Of a stretch of DNA of 64,000 nucleotides, positions 15,618 to 24,267 are shown piece by piece. Both the position numbers and the translations under genes were made by a program. The notes under the pieces were generated by a model. It worked only from the letters and a program-made list of their open reading frames with translations, did no database searches and was not told where the DNA came from. Source of the stretch: Nocardioides sp. 503 (GTDB taxonomy: Bacteria; Actinomycetota; Actinomycetes; Propionibacteriales; Nocardioidaceae); contig NZ_SPUI01000004.1 of NCBI RefSeq assembly GCF_004522095.1, positions 1-64,000 of the forward strand. The letters are read 5' to 3'. Each line of letters starts with the position of its first letter. Position 1 is the stretch's first letter.

Positions 15618-16592
15618 TCAGTGACGGCGTACGGCGACCGGCTCGACCAGCCCGAAGCCCCGCACGGGTCGCGCCGGGAGCCGCCGGGTGTCGAACTGGT
15701 CGGTCGGCAGGAGCGCGGCGGTGGCCGCGTCGATGATGATCCGGTTGCGCCGGGCGACCGCGGTCAGCCGGGCCGCCATGTTGACCGGAGGCCCGAACAC
15801 GTCGCCGAGCCGCATCACCACCGACCCGCTCGCGAGGCCGACCCGGACGTCGGGCATCCGGGCGTCACGCCCGATGACGTTGATGATCCCCTCGGCGGTG
15901 TCGTAGGCCGCGACGGGATCGGTGTTCACGAACAGCACCGAGTCGCCCAGGCTCTTGATGACACGACCGCGCTGCGTGGCGATGACGTCGGCGCAGCGGG
16001 ACTCGAAGAGCTCGACGAGGTCTCCCACCTTGTCGCGCGAGATCTGGTTGGAGAGCGCGGTGAAGCCGACGATGTCGGCGAAGCCCACCGACACCTCGGT
16101 GGTGTGCAGGTCCTCCTCGTTGGCGCTGAGGGCCTGCATGCGGACCACGGCGGCGGCCAGGTGGCGGCGCCAGGAGTAGATGAGCAGCGACTCGAACGGG
16201 TCGGTGAGGTCCTCGATGAGGCGCAGCGCGGAGCCGACGCGGGTGCCGGTCGCGTCGTCGCCGGCCTCCAGCTCCTCGACGCGGTGCACGAGCGCGCCGA
16301 CCTCCCAGTCGGCCAGCCGGGCCATCGTCTGACCCATGGCGCGCGTGAGGTTGACGGCGAGGTCGAAGTCGAAGAGCCCGGACTCGATGGCGTGGACCAG
16401 CGTGGAGACGGCCTCGACGTCGGCGCCGTTGAACGCGCGCTCGGCGCCGTGCTCGGGGAAGCCCAGGGCGCGCCACAGCCGCCGGACCTGGTCGAGGGAC
16501 ACGCCGGCCTCGGCCGCGACATCGGCGGCGTTGAGGTGCGGCTCCTCGCGCAGGATCGCCCGCTCGAGGGAGTCCTCGTCCGCCTCAGCCAT
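15618..16592 (-). CDS. Class III adenylate/guanylate cyclase with N-terminal regulatory domain
   Basis: 324 residues. The C-terminal half is a cyclase domain with metal aspartates in VGFADIVGF and SLGDSVLFV, the lysine of VIKSLGD, and FGPPVNMAARL carrying the transition-state Asn and Arg. The N-terminal about 150 residues (ADVAAEAGVSLDQVRRLWRALG onward, all helical) resemble the regulatory domain of mycobacterial Rv1264/Rv2212-type cyclases, where it controls activity with pH or lipid. No membrane helix, so it is cytoplasmic. It should make cAMP; the nucleotide preference is not certain. Confidence 0.9.
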   Translation of the reverse strand: MAEADEDSLERAILREEPHLNAADVAAEAGVSLDQVRRLWRALGFPEHGAERAFNGADVEAVSTLVHAIESGLFDFDLAVNLTRAMGQTMARLADWEVGALVHRVEELEAGDDATGTRVGSALRLIEDLTDPFESLLIYSWRRHLAAAVVRMQALSANEEDLHTTEVSVGFADIVGFTALSNQISRDKVGDLVELFESRCADVIATQRGRVIKSLGDSVLFVNTDPVAAYDTAEGIINVIGRDARMPDVRVGLASGSVVMRLGDVFGPPVNMAARLTAVARRNRIIIDAATAALLPTDQFDTRRLPARPVRGFGLVEPVAVRRH

Positions 16593-16613
16593 CAGTCGGG
16601 GCCTGCTCGCCGG

Positions 16614-17120
16614 TCAGTGGCCCTCTTCGAGGTTCGCGGCGCCGCCGTGGAGCTCGTGCAGCAGCTCGTTGAGGCGGCGCTGGGTGTCCTCGACGCGGGG
16701 GATGTCGGGCAGCAGCACCTGGCCGTGGGTGCTCGCGTCGCTGATGACCAGCGTGCCGCAGCCCAGCATCCGGTCGATCAGGCCCAGCTCGTAGGCCACG
16801 TCGCTGATGCGCGAGAGCGGGATGTCGTGGCCCTTGCGGGTGATGATCCCGTGGCGGGTGATGAGGCGGCGGTTGGTGATCGTGTAGGAGGCCATCATCC
16901 AGTCGAGGGTCGGCCACACGACGAACCACAGGATCCCGATCACGGCGATCGCCCACACGACGAGGCGCGCGGTCGAGTTGTCGACCAGCACCTGGAAGGC
17001 GACGCCCGCCGCCAGCAGGACCACGAGGGCCAGCAGCGGGACGAGCAGCGCCTTGGGGTGCGTGCGCGTGCTGACGACGATCCGCTCGCCGGGGTTCAGC
17101 AGCTTCTGGGAGATGACCAC
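16614..17120 (-). CDS. PH-domain (bPH_2) membrane protein
   Basis: 168 residues: a short N-terminus, two adjacent membrane helices (about 24-45 and 52-70), then a bacterial PH-like domain with ASYTITNRRLITRHGIITRKG, IPLSRISDVAYE and GTLVISDAS. Function unknown; such proteins are linked to membrane homeostasis. Same strand as biotin ligase and the cyclase, 12 bases downstream of the biotin ligase stop. Start codon at 17118-17120. Confidence 0.88.
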   Translation of the reverse strand: MVISQKLLNPGERIVVSTRTHPKALLVPLLALVVLLAAGVAFQVLVDNSTARLVVWAIAVIGILWFVVWPTLDWMMASYTITNRRLITRHGIITRKGHDIPLSRISDVAYELGLIDRMLGCGTLVISDASTHGQVLLPDIPRVEDTQRRLNELLHELHGGAANLEEGH

Positions 17121-17132
17121 GGACGGATCATG

Positions 17133-17951
17133 TCACTGATCGACGGGTCGCACGTGGACGACGTCGCCGGCGGCGACGTACTGCGTGCCGTCGAGGCTCT
17201 CGACCACCAGCCGGCCGCCGGGGTCGACGCCGGTGGCCCGACCGAGGAGGGCCGAGCCGTCGGGCAGGTCGACGCGGACGTCCTGACCGACCGTCACGCA
17301 GGCCGCGGCGTAGGACTCGGCCAGGCGCAGCCCGGTGTGGTCGCCGCCGGCCTGCCAGGCGTCGTAGGCCTCGCGCAGGGTGGTGAGCACCGAGAGCAGG
17401 ACGTCGGTGCGGTCCGGCTCCGTGCCGGACTCGATGGCCAGCGAGGTGGCGGTCGGCACCGGCAGCTCAGCCTCTGTCATGCCGACGTTGAGGCCGACGC
17501 CGACGACGGCCGCAGGCCCCTGCGGGGTCTCGATGCGCTCGATGAGGATGCCCGCGACCTTCTTCTCGCCGATCAGCACGTCGTTGGGCCACTTCACGCC
17601 GGCGTCGTAGCCCTGCGCCTTGAGCGCCTTGTCCACCGCGTAGCCGGTGAGCAGCGGCAGCCACGGCCAGGATCGGGTGGGGGCGCTGGGGCGAAGCACC
17701 AGGGAGAAGGTCAGCGCGCTGCCGCGCGGGGTCTCCCAGGTGCGGTCGAGGCGGCCGCGACCGCCGGTCTGGTGGTCCGCGACCACGACGTAGCCGTCGG
17801 CCGCGCCGGCCTGCGCACGCTCGACGGCCACCGCGTTGGTGGACGGAACCGCGTCGAGGACCTCGATCGAGACGTCCGCGATCACGTCGGGCGTGAGACC
17901 GGTCAGGCGGCTGCTGTCGAGGGGTGGGCGCACGCCCTGGTCCGAAGTCAC
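17133..17951 (-). CDS. birA: Biotin--[acetyl-CoA-carboxylase] ligase
   Basis: 272-residue monofunctional (class I) biotin protein ligase: activates biotin as biotinyl-AMP and attaches it to the BCCP lysine. Motifs [15 protein letters not shown] and [19 protein letters not shown] are intact, and the small C-terminal SH3-like domain follows. There is no N-terminal repressor helix-turn-helix. GTG at 17949-17951 was chosen because an AGGG box lies about 8 bases upstream; GTG 17955-17957 is also possible. It is divergent from the carboxylase beta subunit, whose partner BCCP (34233-36026) is a likely substrate. Confidence 0.93.
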   Translation of the reverse strand: MTSDQGVRPPLDSSRLTGLTPDVIADVSIEVLDAVPSTNAVAVERAQAGAADGYVVVADHQTGGRGRLDRTWETPRGSALTFSLVLRPSAPTRSWPWLPLLTGYAVDKALKAQGYDAGVKWPNDVLIGEKKVAGILIERIETPQGPAAVVGVGLNVGMTEAELPVPTATSLAIESGTEPDRTDVLLSVLTTLREAYDAWQAGGDHTGLRLAESYAAACVTVGQDVRVDLPDGSALLGRATGVDPGGRLVVESLDGTQYVAAGDVVHVRPVDQ

Positions 17952-18016
17952 GGGCACTACCCTGTCGCAGCAGACGCGGCGAGGCCAGCCGAACCGTCGA
18001 AACAGGAGAGATGCGC

Positions 18017-19669
18017 GTGAGCACACAGCCAGGAGAAGGCACCGAGATCCCCGCTGAGGAGACCGGCATCGACATCCACACCACCGCCGGCAAGCTCGCG
18101 GACCTGGACCGTCGCCTCGACGAGGCCGTGCACGCAGGCTCCGCCAAGGCGGTCGAGAAGCAGCACGCCAAGGGCCGCCAGACCGCGCGCGAGCGCATCG
18201 AGCAGCTCTTCGACGAGGGCTCGTTCGTCGAGCTGGACGAGCTCGCGCGGCACCGGTCGACGGCGTTCGGGCTGGAGAGGACGCGGCCCTACGGCGACGG
18301 CGTCATCACCGGCTACGGCACCATCGACGGGCGCCAGGTGTGCGTGTTCTCCCAGGACTTCACCGTCTTCGGCGGCTCGCTGGGCGAGGTCTACGGCGAG
18401 AAGATCACCAAGGTCATGGACCTGGCGATGCGCACCGGCTGCCCGATCATCGGCATCAACGAGGGCGCCGGCGCCCGCATCCAGGAGGGCGTGGTCTCCC
18501 TCGGCCTCTACGGCGAGATCTTCCGCCGCAACGTGCACGCCTCCGGCGTGATCCCGCAGATCAGCCTGATCATGGGCAACTGCGCCGGCGGGCACGTCTA
18601 CTCCCCCGCGGTCACCGACTTCACGATCATGGTCGACAAGACCTCCGCGATGTTCATCACCGGTCCCGACGTCATCAAGACCGTCACCGGCGAGGACGTC
18701 TCGATGGAGGACCTCGGCGGCGCGCGCGCCCACAACACCAAGTCCGGCAACGCCCACTACATGGGTGCCGACGAGCAGGACGCCCTGGAGTACACCAAGG
18801 CGCTGCTGTCCTACCTGCCGCAGAACAACCTCGACGACGCGCCGGTCTACGACGAGGACCCGGACATGTCGGTGACCGACCTGGACCGCTCGCTGGACGT
18901 GCTGATCCCCGACTCCCCCAACCAGCCCTACGACATGCACGACGTGATCACCGCGGTCCTGGACCCCGACGGCGACGAGCCCGGCGAGTTCCTCGAGGTG
19001 ATGCCGCTCTTCGCCCCCAACATCATCATCGGCTACGGCCGGGTCGAGGGCCGCTCGGTCGGCGTCGTGGCCAACCAGCCGATGCAGTTCGCCGGCACCC
19101 TCGACATCGACGCCTCCGAGAAGGCCGCACGCTTCGTGCGCACCTGCGACGCCTTCAACATCCCGGTCCTGACCTTCGTCGACGTGCCGGGCTTCCTGCC
19201 CGGCACCGACCAGGAGTGGAACGGCATCATCCGCCGCGGCGCCAAGCTCATCTACGCCTACGCCGAGGCCACCGTCCCGCTGGTCACCGTGATCACCCGC
19301 AAGGCCTACGGCGGCGCCTACGACGTCATGGGCTCCAAGCACCTCGGCGCCGACATCAACGTCGCCTGGCCCACCGCCCAGATCGCCGTCATGGGCGCCC
19401 AGGGCGCCGCCAACATCGTGCACCGCAAGGAGCTCGCCAAGATCGCCGACGACGGCGGCTCCCCCGAGCAGGTCGAGGCGCGCCGCGCCGAGCTGATCGA
19501 CGAGTACGAGACCACGCTGGCCAACCCCTACATCGCCGCCGAGCGCGGCTACGTCGACGCCGTCATCAGCCCCCACGAGACGCGCATCGAGATCATCCGC
19601 GCGCTGCGCCTCCTGCGCTCCAAGCGCGCCACGCTGCCGGCCAAGAAGCACGGGAACATCCCGCTCTGA
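18017..19669 (+). CDS. pccB: Acyl-CoA carboxylase beta subunit (propionyl/acetyl-CoA carboxyltransferase)
   Basis: 550-residue carboxyltransferase that moves the carboxyl group from biotin to acetyl- or propionyl-CoA. The oxyanion-forming segments [14 protein letters not shown] and, in the second half, [14 protein letters not shown] and [19 protein letters not shown] are conserved. Start: AGGAG at 18004-18008 is only two bases from ATG 18011 but eight from GTG 18017, so GTG is preferred; either changes two residues. A TACCCT box at about 17959-17964 fits its -10. It forms the holoenzyme with the epsilon subunit directly downstream and the biotinylated alpha subunit at 34233. Confidence 0.94.
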   Translation: MSTQPGEGTEIPAEETGIDIHTTAGKLADLDRRLDEAVHAGSAKAVEKQHAKGRQTARERIEQLFDEGSFVELDELARHRSTAFGLERTRPYGDGVITGYGTIDGRQVCVFSQDFTVFGGSLGEVYGEKITKVMDLAMRTGCPIIGINEGAGARIQEGVVSLGLYGEIFRRNVHASGVIPQISLIMGNCAGGHVYSPAVTDFTIMVDKTSAMFITGPDVIKTVTGEDVSMEDLGGARAHNTKSGNAHYMGADEQDALEYTKALLSYLPQNNLDDAPVYDEDPDMSVTDLDRSLDVLIPDSPNQPYDMHDVITAVLDPDGDEPGEFLEVMPLFAPNIIIGYGRVEGRSVGVVANQPMQFAGTLDIDASEKAARFVRTCDAFNIPVLTFVDVPGFLPGTDQEWNGIIRRGAKLIYAYAEATVPLVTVITRKAYGGAYDVMGSKHLGADINVAWPTAQIAVMGAQGAANIVHRKELAKIADDGGSPEQVEARRAELIDEYETTLANPYIAAERGYVDAVISPHETRIEIIRALRLLRSKRATLPAKKHGNIPL

Positions 19670-19929
19670 TGGCCGACACCAGCGAGCCCACCGAGGCGAC
19701 CGGGCCCACCGGGCCCGACGCCGCCCCGGCGCGCCCCCTCCTGCGGGTCGTCGGCAGCGACGCCACGCCCGAGGAGATCGCCGCGCTGGTCGCCGTGCTC
19801 TCCGCCCTCGGCGGGGACGCCCCACCCGCCCCCCGGCGTACGTCCGAGTGGTCGGCGCCCCACCGCAGCCTGCGCCGTACCTTCCCGCACGGCCCCGGCG
19901 CCTGGCGCAGCAGCGGTCTTCCGCGCTGA
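19669..19929 (+). CDS. Acyl-CoA carboxylase epsilon subunit
   Basis: 86 residues. The pattern LRVVGSDATPEEIAALVAVLSAL followed by a basic, Trp-containing tail is that of the small epsilon subunits of actinobacterial acyl-CoA carboxylases, which stabilise the alpha-beta complex. The ATG shares its A with the beta subunit stop (TGATG), so the two are translationally coupled. The N-terminal 25 residues are low-complexity Thr/Pro/Ala. Confidence 0.87.
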   Translation: MADTSEPTEATGPTGPDAAPARPLLRVVGSDATPEEIAALVAVLSALGGDAPPAPRRTSEWSAPHRSLRRTFPHGPGAWRSSGLPR

Positions 19930-19940
19930 CGCGCGGCGAC

Positions 19941-20003
19941 GTTTCCCCAAGGTATGCAGGGGAGACGTCACTTCCCACGACGTACAACCCCCGGGAAGTG
20001 ACG
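19941..20003 (+). repeat. Inverted repeat, left copy (with internal hairpin)
   Basis: Starts GTTTCCCCAAGGTATGCA (19941-19958), an exact 18-base inverted match to 21167-21184. Next come CGTCACTTCCC (19966-19976) and its complement GGGAAGTGACG (19993-20003), forming an 11-base stem. The right copy has the same order in reverse. Together they bracket one gene. Confidence 0.85.
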
Positions 20004-20037
20004 GTCCACCGAGGGAAGTGGGCGATGGGTACGCCGC

Positions 20038-20985
20038 TCAGCTGGCCATCCGCAGCCCGCGGCGTACCCGCGCCGCAGTGAGCCGAGGCCGGTCGAGGTC
20101 GTCCCAGACCAGCCGGACCATGCCGAAGCCGGTGGTCTCGCGCAGCAGGTCCTCACGCTGCTTCTCCGCGAAGACGACGTCGCCCGGCTCGAGCCCGGGC
20201 TTGACCAGGCGGCCGTACTTGATCCTCCCGTCGAACTCGCCCAGCAGCCCGTGCTCGGGCCAGGCCCAGTCGCAGGTGCCGAGCAGCGTGCCCTCCGCGT
20301 CGTGCACCTCGAACTGCGTCTCCGGGCGCGGCAGGTGAGCGGCCCAGAACAGGTAGCGCCCCAGGGTCTCCCCCGGTGACTGCGCGCCGCCGTCGGCCAG
20401 GCGGACGGGCACCTGCATGGACTGCATGAAGGGCCAGCGCTCCATGGCCGCGAACTGGCTCAGCAGGGCGTCGTGGGTCGCCAGCCCGCGGGCGAGCAGC
20501 GAGTCGAGCGGCACCAGCCGGGCGGCGCCGTCGGCGCGCGAACCGGCCTCGAGCACGCACCGCTCGGGCCGCAGGACCAGGCTCCCGCCGACCTCCCGGA
20601 CGTCGCCGTCGACGCAGACGCCCTCGTGGTGCACGACGTCGCCCTCGATCCGCCCGGCGCCGCCGTCGAGGCGGGTGACGTGCACGCGTGACAGGTCGTG
20701 CCCCCAGACCGCGACGTCGTGCGCGACGGCGCCCGACACGTGGCTGAGCGCGACCACCGAGCCGTGGGAGTGCAGGACGGCCAGGCTCAGGACGCGGTGC
20801 CGCCCGACGTCGTCCAGGTCCGCCCAGGTGTCGCGGAAGACGAAGTAGCCCCTCCGGAACCGGTGCCACCTGCCGTAGCGCACCTCCCGGCCGATCGCGC
20901 GGTCGCTGTAGCCCACGTCGTGCGCCTGCGCGGTCGTGAAGAAGCCGTGCCACTCCTCCATCGCGCGCAGGGGGTCCAGGTCCAT
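20038..20985 (-). CDS. AbiEi-type winged-helix / DUF559 endonuclease-like protein
   Basis: 315 residues. The first about 70 (HGFFTTAQAHDVGYSDRAI... GRWHRFRRGYFVFRD) match the winged-helix N-terminus of AbiEi-type antitoxins. The C-terminal domain has the DUF559 (Vsr-like, PD-(D/E)XK) pattern CDWAWPEHGLLGEFDGRIKY, then FAEKQREDLLRETTGFGMVRLVW. No AbiEii toxin gene is adjacent. Such genes are often multi-copy in Nocardioides and relatives; function unknown. It lies alone between two long inverted repeats (19941-20003 and 21122-21184), suggesting the whole unit moves or is controlled as a cassette (inference). Confidence 0.8.
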   Translation of the reverse strand: MDLDPLRAMEEWHGFFTTAQAHDVGYSDRAIGREVRYGRWHRFRRGYFVFRDTWADLDDVGRHRVLSLAVLHSHGSVVALSHVSGAVAHDVAVWGHDLSRVHVTRLDGGAGRIEGDVVHHEGVCVDGDVREVGGSLVLRPERCVLEAGSRADGAARLVPLDSLLARGLATHDALLSQFAAMERWPFMQSMQVPVRLADGGAQSPGETLGRYLFWAAHLPRPETQFEVHDAEGTLLGTCDWAWPEHGLLGEFDGRIKYGRLVKPGLEPGDVVFAEKQREDLLRETTGFGMVRLVWDDLDRPRLTAARVRRGLRMAS

Positions 20986-21121
20986 GGCACGAGCCTGGCG
21001 CCGTACGTCGATCCTCGCCGGCGTCCGCCGTACGCCTGGGGACGGTGCCCGTCGGACAGACCCCTGTGCACGGAGAGCGGCGTGGGGCGACGGCGGCCCG
21101 GCCGCACATCCCTCGCCGGAG

Positions 21122-21184
21122 CGTCACTTCCCGTGCGATGCACACCGAGGGAAGTGACGGCTCGGGTGCATACCTTGGGGAAAC
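21122..21184 (-). repeat. Inverted repeat, right copy (with internal hairpin)
   Basis: CGTCACTTCCC (21122-21132) pairs with GGGAAGTGACG (21149-21159), followed by TGCATACCTTGGGGAAAC (21167-21184). This is the left element in inverted orientation, both 63 bases long. It lies between the start of the AbiEi-like gene and the Maf gene. No target-site duplication is evident outside the pair. The rest of the gap 20986-21226 shows only a TAGGGT box at about 21214-21219, a possible -10 for the Maf gene. Confidence 0.85.
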
Positions 21185-21226
21185 GCCGCCCGCCGCCACC
21201 CGCCGGCGGGGCCGTAGGGTCGGCCC

Positions 21227-21859
21227 GTGCCCTCCTTCGTCCTCGCGTCGGCCTCGCCGGCGCGGCTCGCCACGCTGCGCAGCGCCGGCGTCGAGCCCGT
21301 GGTGATCGTGTCCGGTGTCGACGAGTCGCAGCTCGAGGGGCTGCCGCCCGCGGAGCTGGCGCTGCAGCTGGCCGAGCTCAAGTGCGCGGCGGTGGCGGCG
21401 CGCGACGACCTGCCCGCCGAAGCGCTCGTGCTCGGCTGCGACTCGGTGCTGGAGCTGGACGGTGAGGCGCACGGCAAGCCGGCCGACGCCCCCGAGGCCG
21501 TACGCCGCTGGCGCGCCATGCGCGGCCGCGCCGGGGTGCTCCACACCGGCCACTGCCTGCGCGAGGCCGGCTCGGGCCGGGTCGCGGCGGCGGCCGCGTC
21601 CACGACCGTGCACTTCGCCGACGTGAGCGACGAGGAGATCGACGCCTACGTCGCGACCGGCGAGCCCCTGCACGTCGCCGGTGCCTTCACCGTCGACGGG
21701 CTGGGCGGGGCCTTCGTGACCGGCATCGAGGGCGACCACCACAACGTGGTCGGCGTGAGCCTGCCGCTGCTGCGCGAGCTGCTGGCCGAGCTCGGCGCCT
21801 CGTGGACCGACCTCTGGTCATCGACCGAAGAACCCTCCTCCGGGGCCCTTGAGGCGTAG
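21227..21859 (+). CDS. Maf-family nucleoside triphosphate pyrophosphatase
   Basis: 210 residues. Begins FVLASASPARLATLRSAGVEP, the Maf signature, followed by KCAAVAAR, GCDSVLELDGEAHGKP and GAFTVDGLGGAFVTGIEGDHHNVVG. Maf enzymes hydrolyse non-canonical or standard nucleoside triphosphates to monophosphates and can affect septation. GTG start. The C-terminal about 15 residues are acidic and variable. Single gene transcribed away from the inverted-repeat cassette. Confidence 0.93.
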   Translation: MPSFVLASASPARLATLRSAGVEPVVIVSGVDESQLEGLPPAELALQLAELKCAAVAARDDLPAEALVLGCDSVLELDGEAHGKPADAPEAVRRWRAMRGRAGVLHTGHCLREAGSGRVAAAAASTTVHFADVSDEEIDAYVATGEPLHVAGAFTVDGLGGAFVTGIEGDHHNVVGVSLPLLRELLAELGASWTDLWSSTEEPSSGALEA

Positions 21860-22002
21860 GCTCCTGCCACCGGATGCGGACATCGGGCCGGCGGACATCT
21901 TGAGGGGATCTTGAGGATCGCCAGAGGTTGCCGCGGGGACGGTCTTGAGCGTGCTTGCGCACACTGGAGGCCGAACGCACCAGAACCGGAGGACCACCCC
22001 AC

Positions 22003-23493
22003 GTGAACGCCGACAGCAGCGGGCAGGACACCCAGCCCACCACCACGGCCGACGGCATGCCCGTCGCAGACGACTACGTGCGCACCCCGGACCCCTACCT
22101 GGAGGCCTACGCCCACGAGTTCCTGGACGCGGTCGAGGAGCTCCCGACCTACCGCCCCACAGTCGGCTGCATCATCCCCGCCTACAACGAGGGCGAGACG
22201 ATCTCCGGCGTCCTGGACTCGCTGCTCCAGCAGACCCGGCTGCCCGACGCGATCCACGTCATCATCAACAACTCCAGCGACGACTCCGTGGAGGTGGCGA
22301 GCCACTACGCCGGCCCCCACACGCGGATGACCGCCAGCGGCGAGCAGAGCACGGTCGTCTACGTCCACGACATCGGCAAGAACCCGGACAAGAAGGTCGG
22401 CGCGCTCAACTACGGCTACTCCCTCGTCGAGCACATGGACTTCCTCCTCGGTGTCGACGGCGACACGACGCCCGAGCCCGACTGCGTCGAGCAGCTCGTG
22501 GCCGAGATCTCCAGCGACGACCGCATCGGCGGCATCTCCGCGATCTACTCGATCGACGACAGCGCGCTCGACGGCCCCATGGCGAAGTTCCTCATCGCCG
22601 GCCAGCGCGCCCAGTTCTCCGCGTTCAACATGCAGAACCTCCTCAAGGGCCGCAACATGGCGGTGCTGGGCGGTCAGTTCTCGATCTTCCAGACCCAGGC
22701 CCTGCGCGACGTCATGCGCGAGAGCCACCAGCGCACCCCGTGGGTCAAGGACTCCGAGGTCGAGGACTCCCTGCTCTCGCTGCAGATCAAGAGCGCCGGC
22801 TACCTCACCAAGATCAGCGCCCGCGGCCGAGCCCACGTGGGCGGCATGACCACGCTGCGCTCCCTGGACGCCCAGCAGGTCAAGTGGAACTTCGGCGCCA
22901 TCGACCTGATGTGGCCCGGCCAGCGCGGCGACACCAAGGGCCAGCCGCTGCACCCCAACCTGCGGCTGCGCTGGTTCGAGCACATGTCGATGGTCGTCAA
23001 CATCACGACCCGGTTCATGTTCGGCATGCTGCTGATCGGGTCGGTGTGGATCAGCGCCTTCGTGTTCAGCCCGCTGTGGCTGATCCCGCCGTTCTCCGCG
23101 GTGCTGCTCAACTGGCGCGTGGCGCGCTCCATGGAGTTCGCCAACCGGCGTGACTACCTGTTCGCGATGCTGCTCGCGCCCGCCGAGGTCTACATGTGGA
23201 TCCGCATGGGCCACTTCGTCCGCGCCTGGCTGAAGTTCTTCAGCAAGCAGCAGACCGACAACTGGGCCGCCCAGGCCAAGGCCGAGCGCGGGCAGGGCAC
23301 CGCCTGGCTGATGCCCTTCGTCGCCGTGCTGGTGGTGTTCGTGGTGGCCGGCGCCATCTGGAGCCAGGTCCCGCTCGCGACCCAGTCCGACGCGCTCGCC
23401 ACGGGGTGGCCCATCCTCGGCGTCATCACCGTGCTGCAGACTGCGTGGATGCTCATCAAGGGAAGCAAGCGCTACCGCGGGTTCAAGGCATGA
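22003..23493 (+). CDS. Membrane glycosyltransferase family 2, processive-synthase type
   Basis: 496 residues. GT-A domain with CIIPAYNEGETI near residue 55, the metal DGD in LLGVDGDTTPEPD, the base region EVEDSLLSLQIKSAGY and a QQVKW segment resembling the QxxRW motif of cellulose and chitin synthases with Lys for Arg. At least four membrane helices follow from about residue 325. It should polymerise a sugar nucleotide and export the chain. GTG start with GGAGGA at 21988-21993. It overlaps a lipoprotein gene and lies close to a GH6 glucanase, so a beta-glucan-like product is plausible; substrate not proven. Confidence 0.88.
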   Translation: MNADSSGQDTQPTTTADGMPVADDYVRTPDPYLEAYAHEFLDAVEELPTYRPTVGCIIPAYNEGETISGVLDSLLQQTRLPDAIHVIINNSSDDSVEVASHYAGPHTRMTASGEQSTVVYVHDIGKNPDKKVGALNYGYSLVEHMDFLLGVDGDTTPEPDCVEQLVAEISSDDRIGGISAIYSIDDSALDGPMAKFLIAGQRAQFSAFNMQNLLKGRNMAVLGGQFSIFQTQALRDVMRESHQRTPWVKDSEVEDSLLSLQIKSAGYLTKISARGRAHVGGMTTLRSLDAQQVKWNFGAIDLMWPGQRGDTKGQPLHPNLRLRWFEHMSMVVNITTRFMFGMLLIGSVWISAFVFSPLWLIPPFSAVLLNWRVARSMEFANRRDYLFAMLLAPAEVYMWIRMGHFVRAWLKFFSKQQTDNWAAQAKAERGQGTAWLMPFVAVLVVFVVAGAIWSQVPLATQSDALATGWPILGVITVLQTAWMLIKGSKRYRGFKA

Positions 23494-24209
23494 GCGGCAA
23501 CGTCGGGCGAGGAGCCCGCGCCACCGTCGCCGCCCTCACCCTGGCGCTCGCGCTGTCCGGCTGCTCGCTCCTCGAGGGCAAGGACGAGCCCGAGTCGGAG
23601 ACCACGACCAGCCCCAGCGAGACGGCCGTCCAGAACGCCGTCGACTCGCAGTTCACCCGCGACGGCACCTTCCAGTCGCACATCGACGTCGACGGCGTGG
23701 ACTTCGTCTACACGATGTACCCCACCAAGTCGACGCCGCGCACCAACGAGTGGTACCCCAAGGGCCAGAAGTTCTTCACCTTCACCTTCCAGGCCTACGA
23801 CCTCGACCGCGGGCTGCGCGACAAGTTCTCGACCAAGCGCAAGGTCTACCTCGACCGGGTCCAGGTCCGCTCCACCACCATGACGGCGGCCGGCCCCGGG
23901 AGCGAGAGCCCCTACCGGCTCAACGTCTCGGCCCGCAAGGTCACCTTCGACCCCGAGCCGGTCGCGACCGACAAGGGCATGCTGATCACCTCGCCCAAGG
24001 GCTCCTTCGAGCTGCGCAACCAGAAGATCGGCGAGATGGCCGTCGAGACCCGGGGCGTGACCCTGGCGTTCAACGCGACCGTGTGGATCCAGGAGTCGGC
24101 CGGCAGCAGCAAGTTCTACCGCCGTCAGGTGCGCCAGTCGGTGCCGATCGCGATCTTCGAGTCCGACAAGCCCACCGTCGCGACGCCGATCCCGATCAAC
24201 AGCAACTAG
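23490..24209 (+). CDS. Lipoprotein of unknown function in the glycan locus
   Basis: 239 residues with a lipoprotein signal (ALTLALALSGC, lipidated cysteine near residue 26), a short acidic Ser/Thr linker and a soluble beta-rich domain containing FVYTMYPTKSTP and KGQKFFTFTFQAYD. I recognise no family. ATG overlaps the glycosyltransferase stop (ATGA), so it is co-translated and probably helps assemble or export the glycan at the outer face of the membrane (inference). Confidence 0.85.
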   Translation: MSGNVGRGARATVAALTLALALSGCSLLEGKDEPESETTTSPSETAVQNAVDSQFTRDGTFQSHIDVDGVDFVYTMYPTKSTPRTNEWYPKGQKFFTFTFQAYDLDRGLRDKFSTKRKVYLDRVQVRSTTMTAAGPGSESPYRLNVSARKVTFDPEPVATDKGMLITSPKGSFELRNQKIGEMAVETRGVTLAFNATVWIQESAGSSKFYRRQVRQSVPIAIFESDKPTVATPIPINSN

Positions 24210-24220
24210 GTCGCGAGCCC

Positions 24221-24243
24221 CGGCCCCGCGACCTGCGGGGCCG
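24221..24243. terminator. Bidirectional hairpin between convergent genes
   Basis: CGGCCCCGC and GCGGGGCCG form a 9-base-pair stem with a 5-base loop in the 58-base gap between two convergent genes. No T-run is present, which is common for high-GC actinobacterial terminators. Confidence 0.65.
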
Positions 24244-24267
24244 AGCCTCGTCGCGTCGGTCGGTCGC

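Noticed and set aside
20038..20985. Complete AbiE toxin-antitoxin pair
   Set aside because: Only an AbiEi-like N-terminal domain is seen; no nucleotidyltransferase toxin gene lies on either side.
19941..21184. Possible classical insertion sequence
   Set aside because: No transposase or target-site duplication is visible, so it is reported as an inverted-repeat-bracketed gene rather than an IS element.
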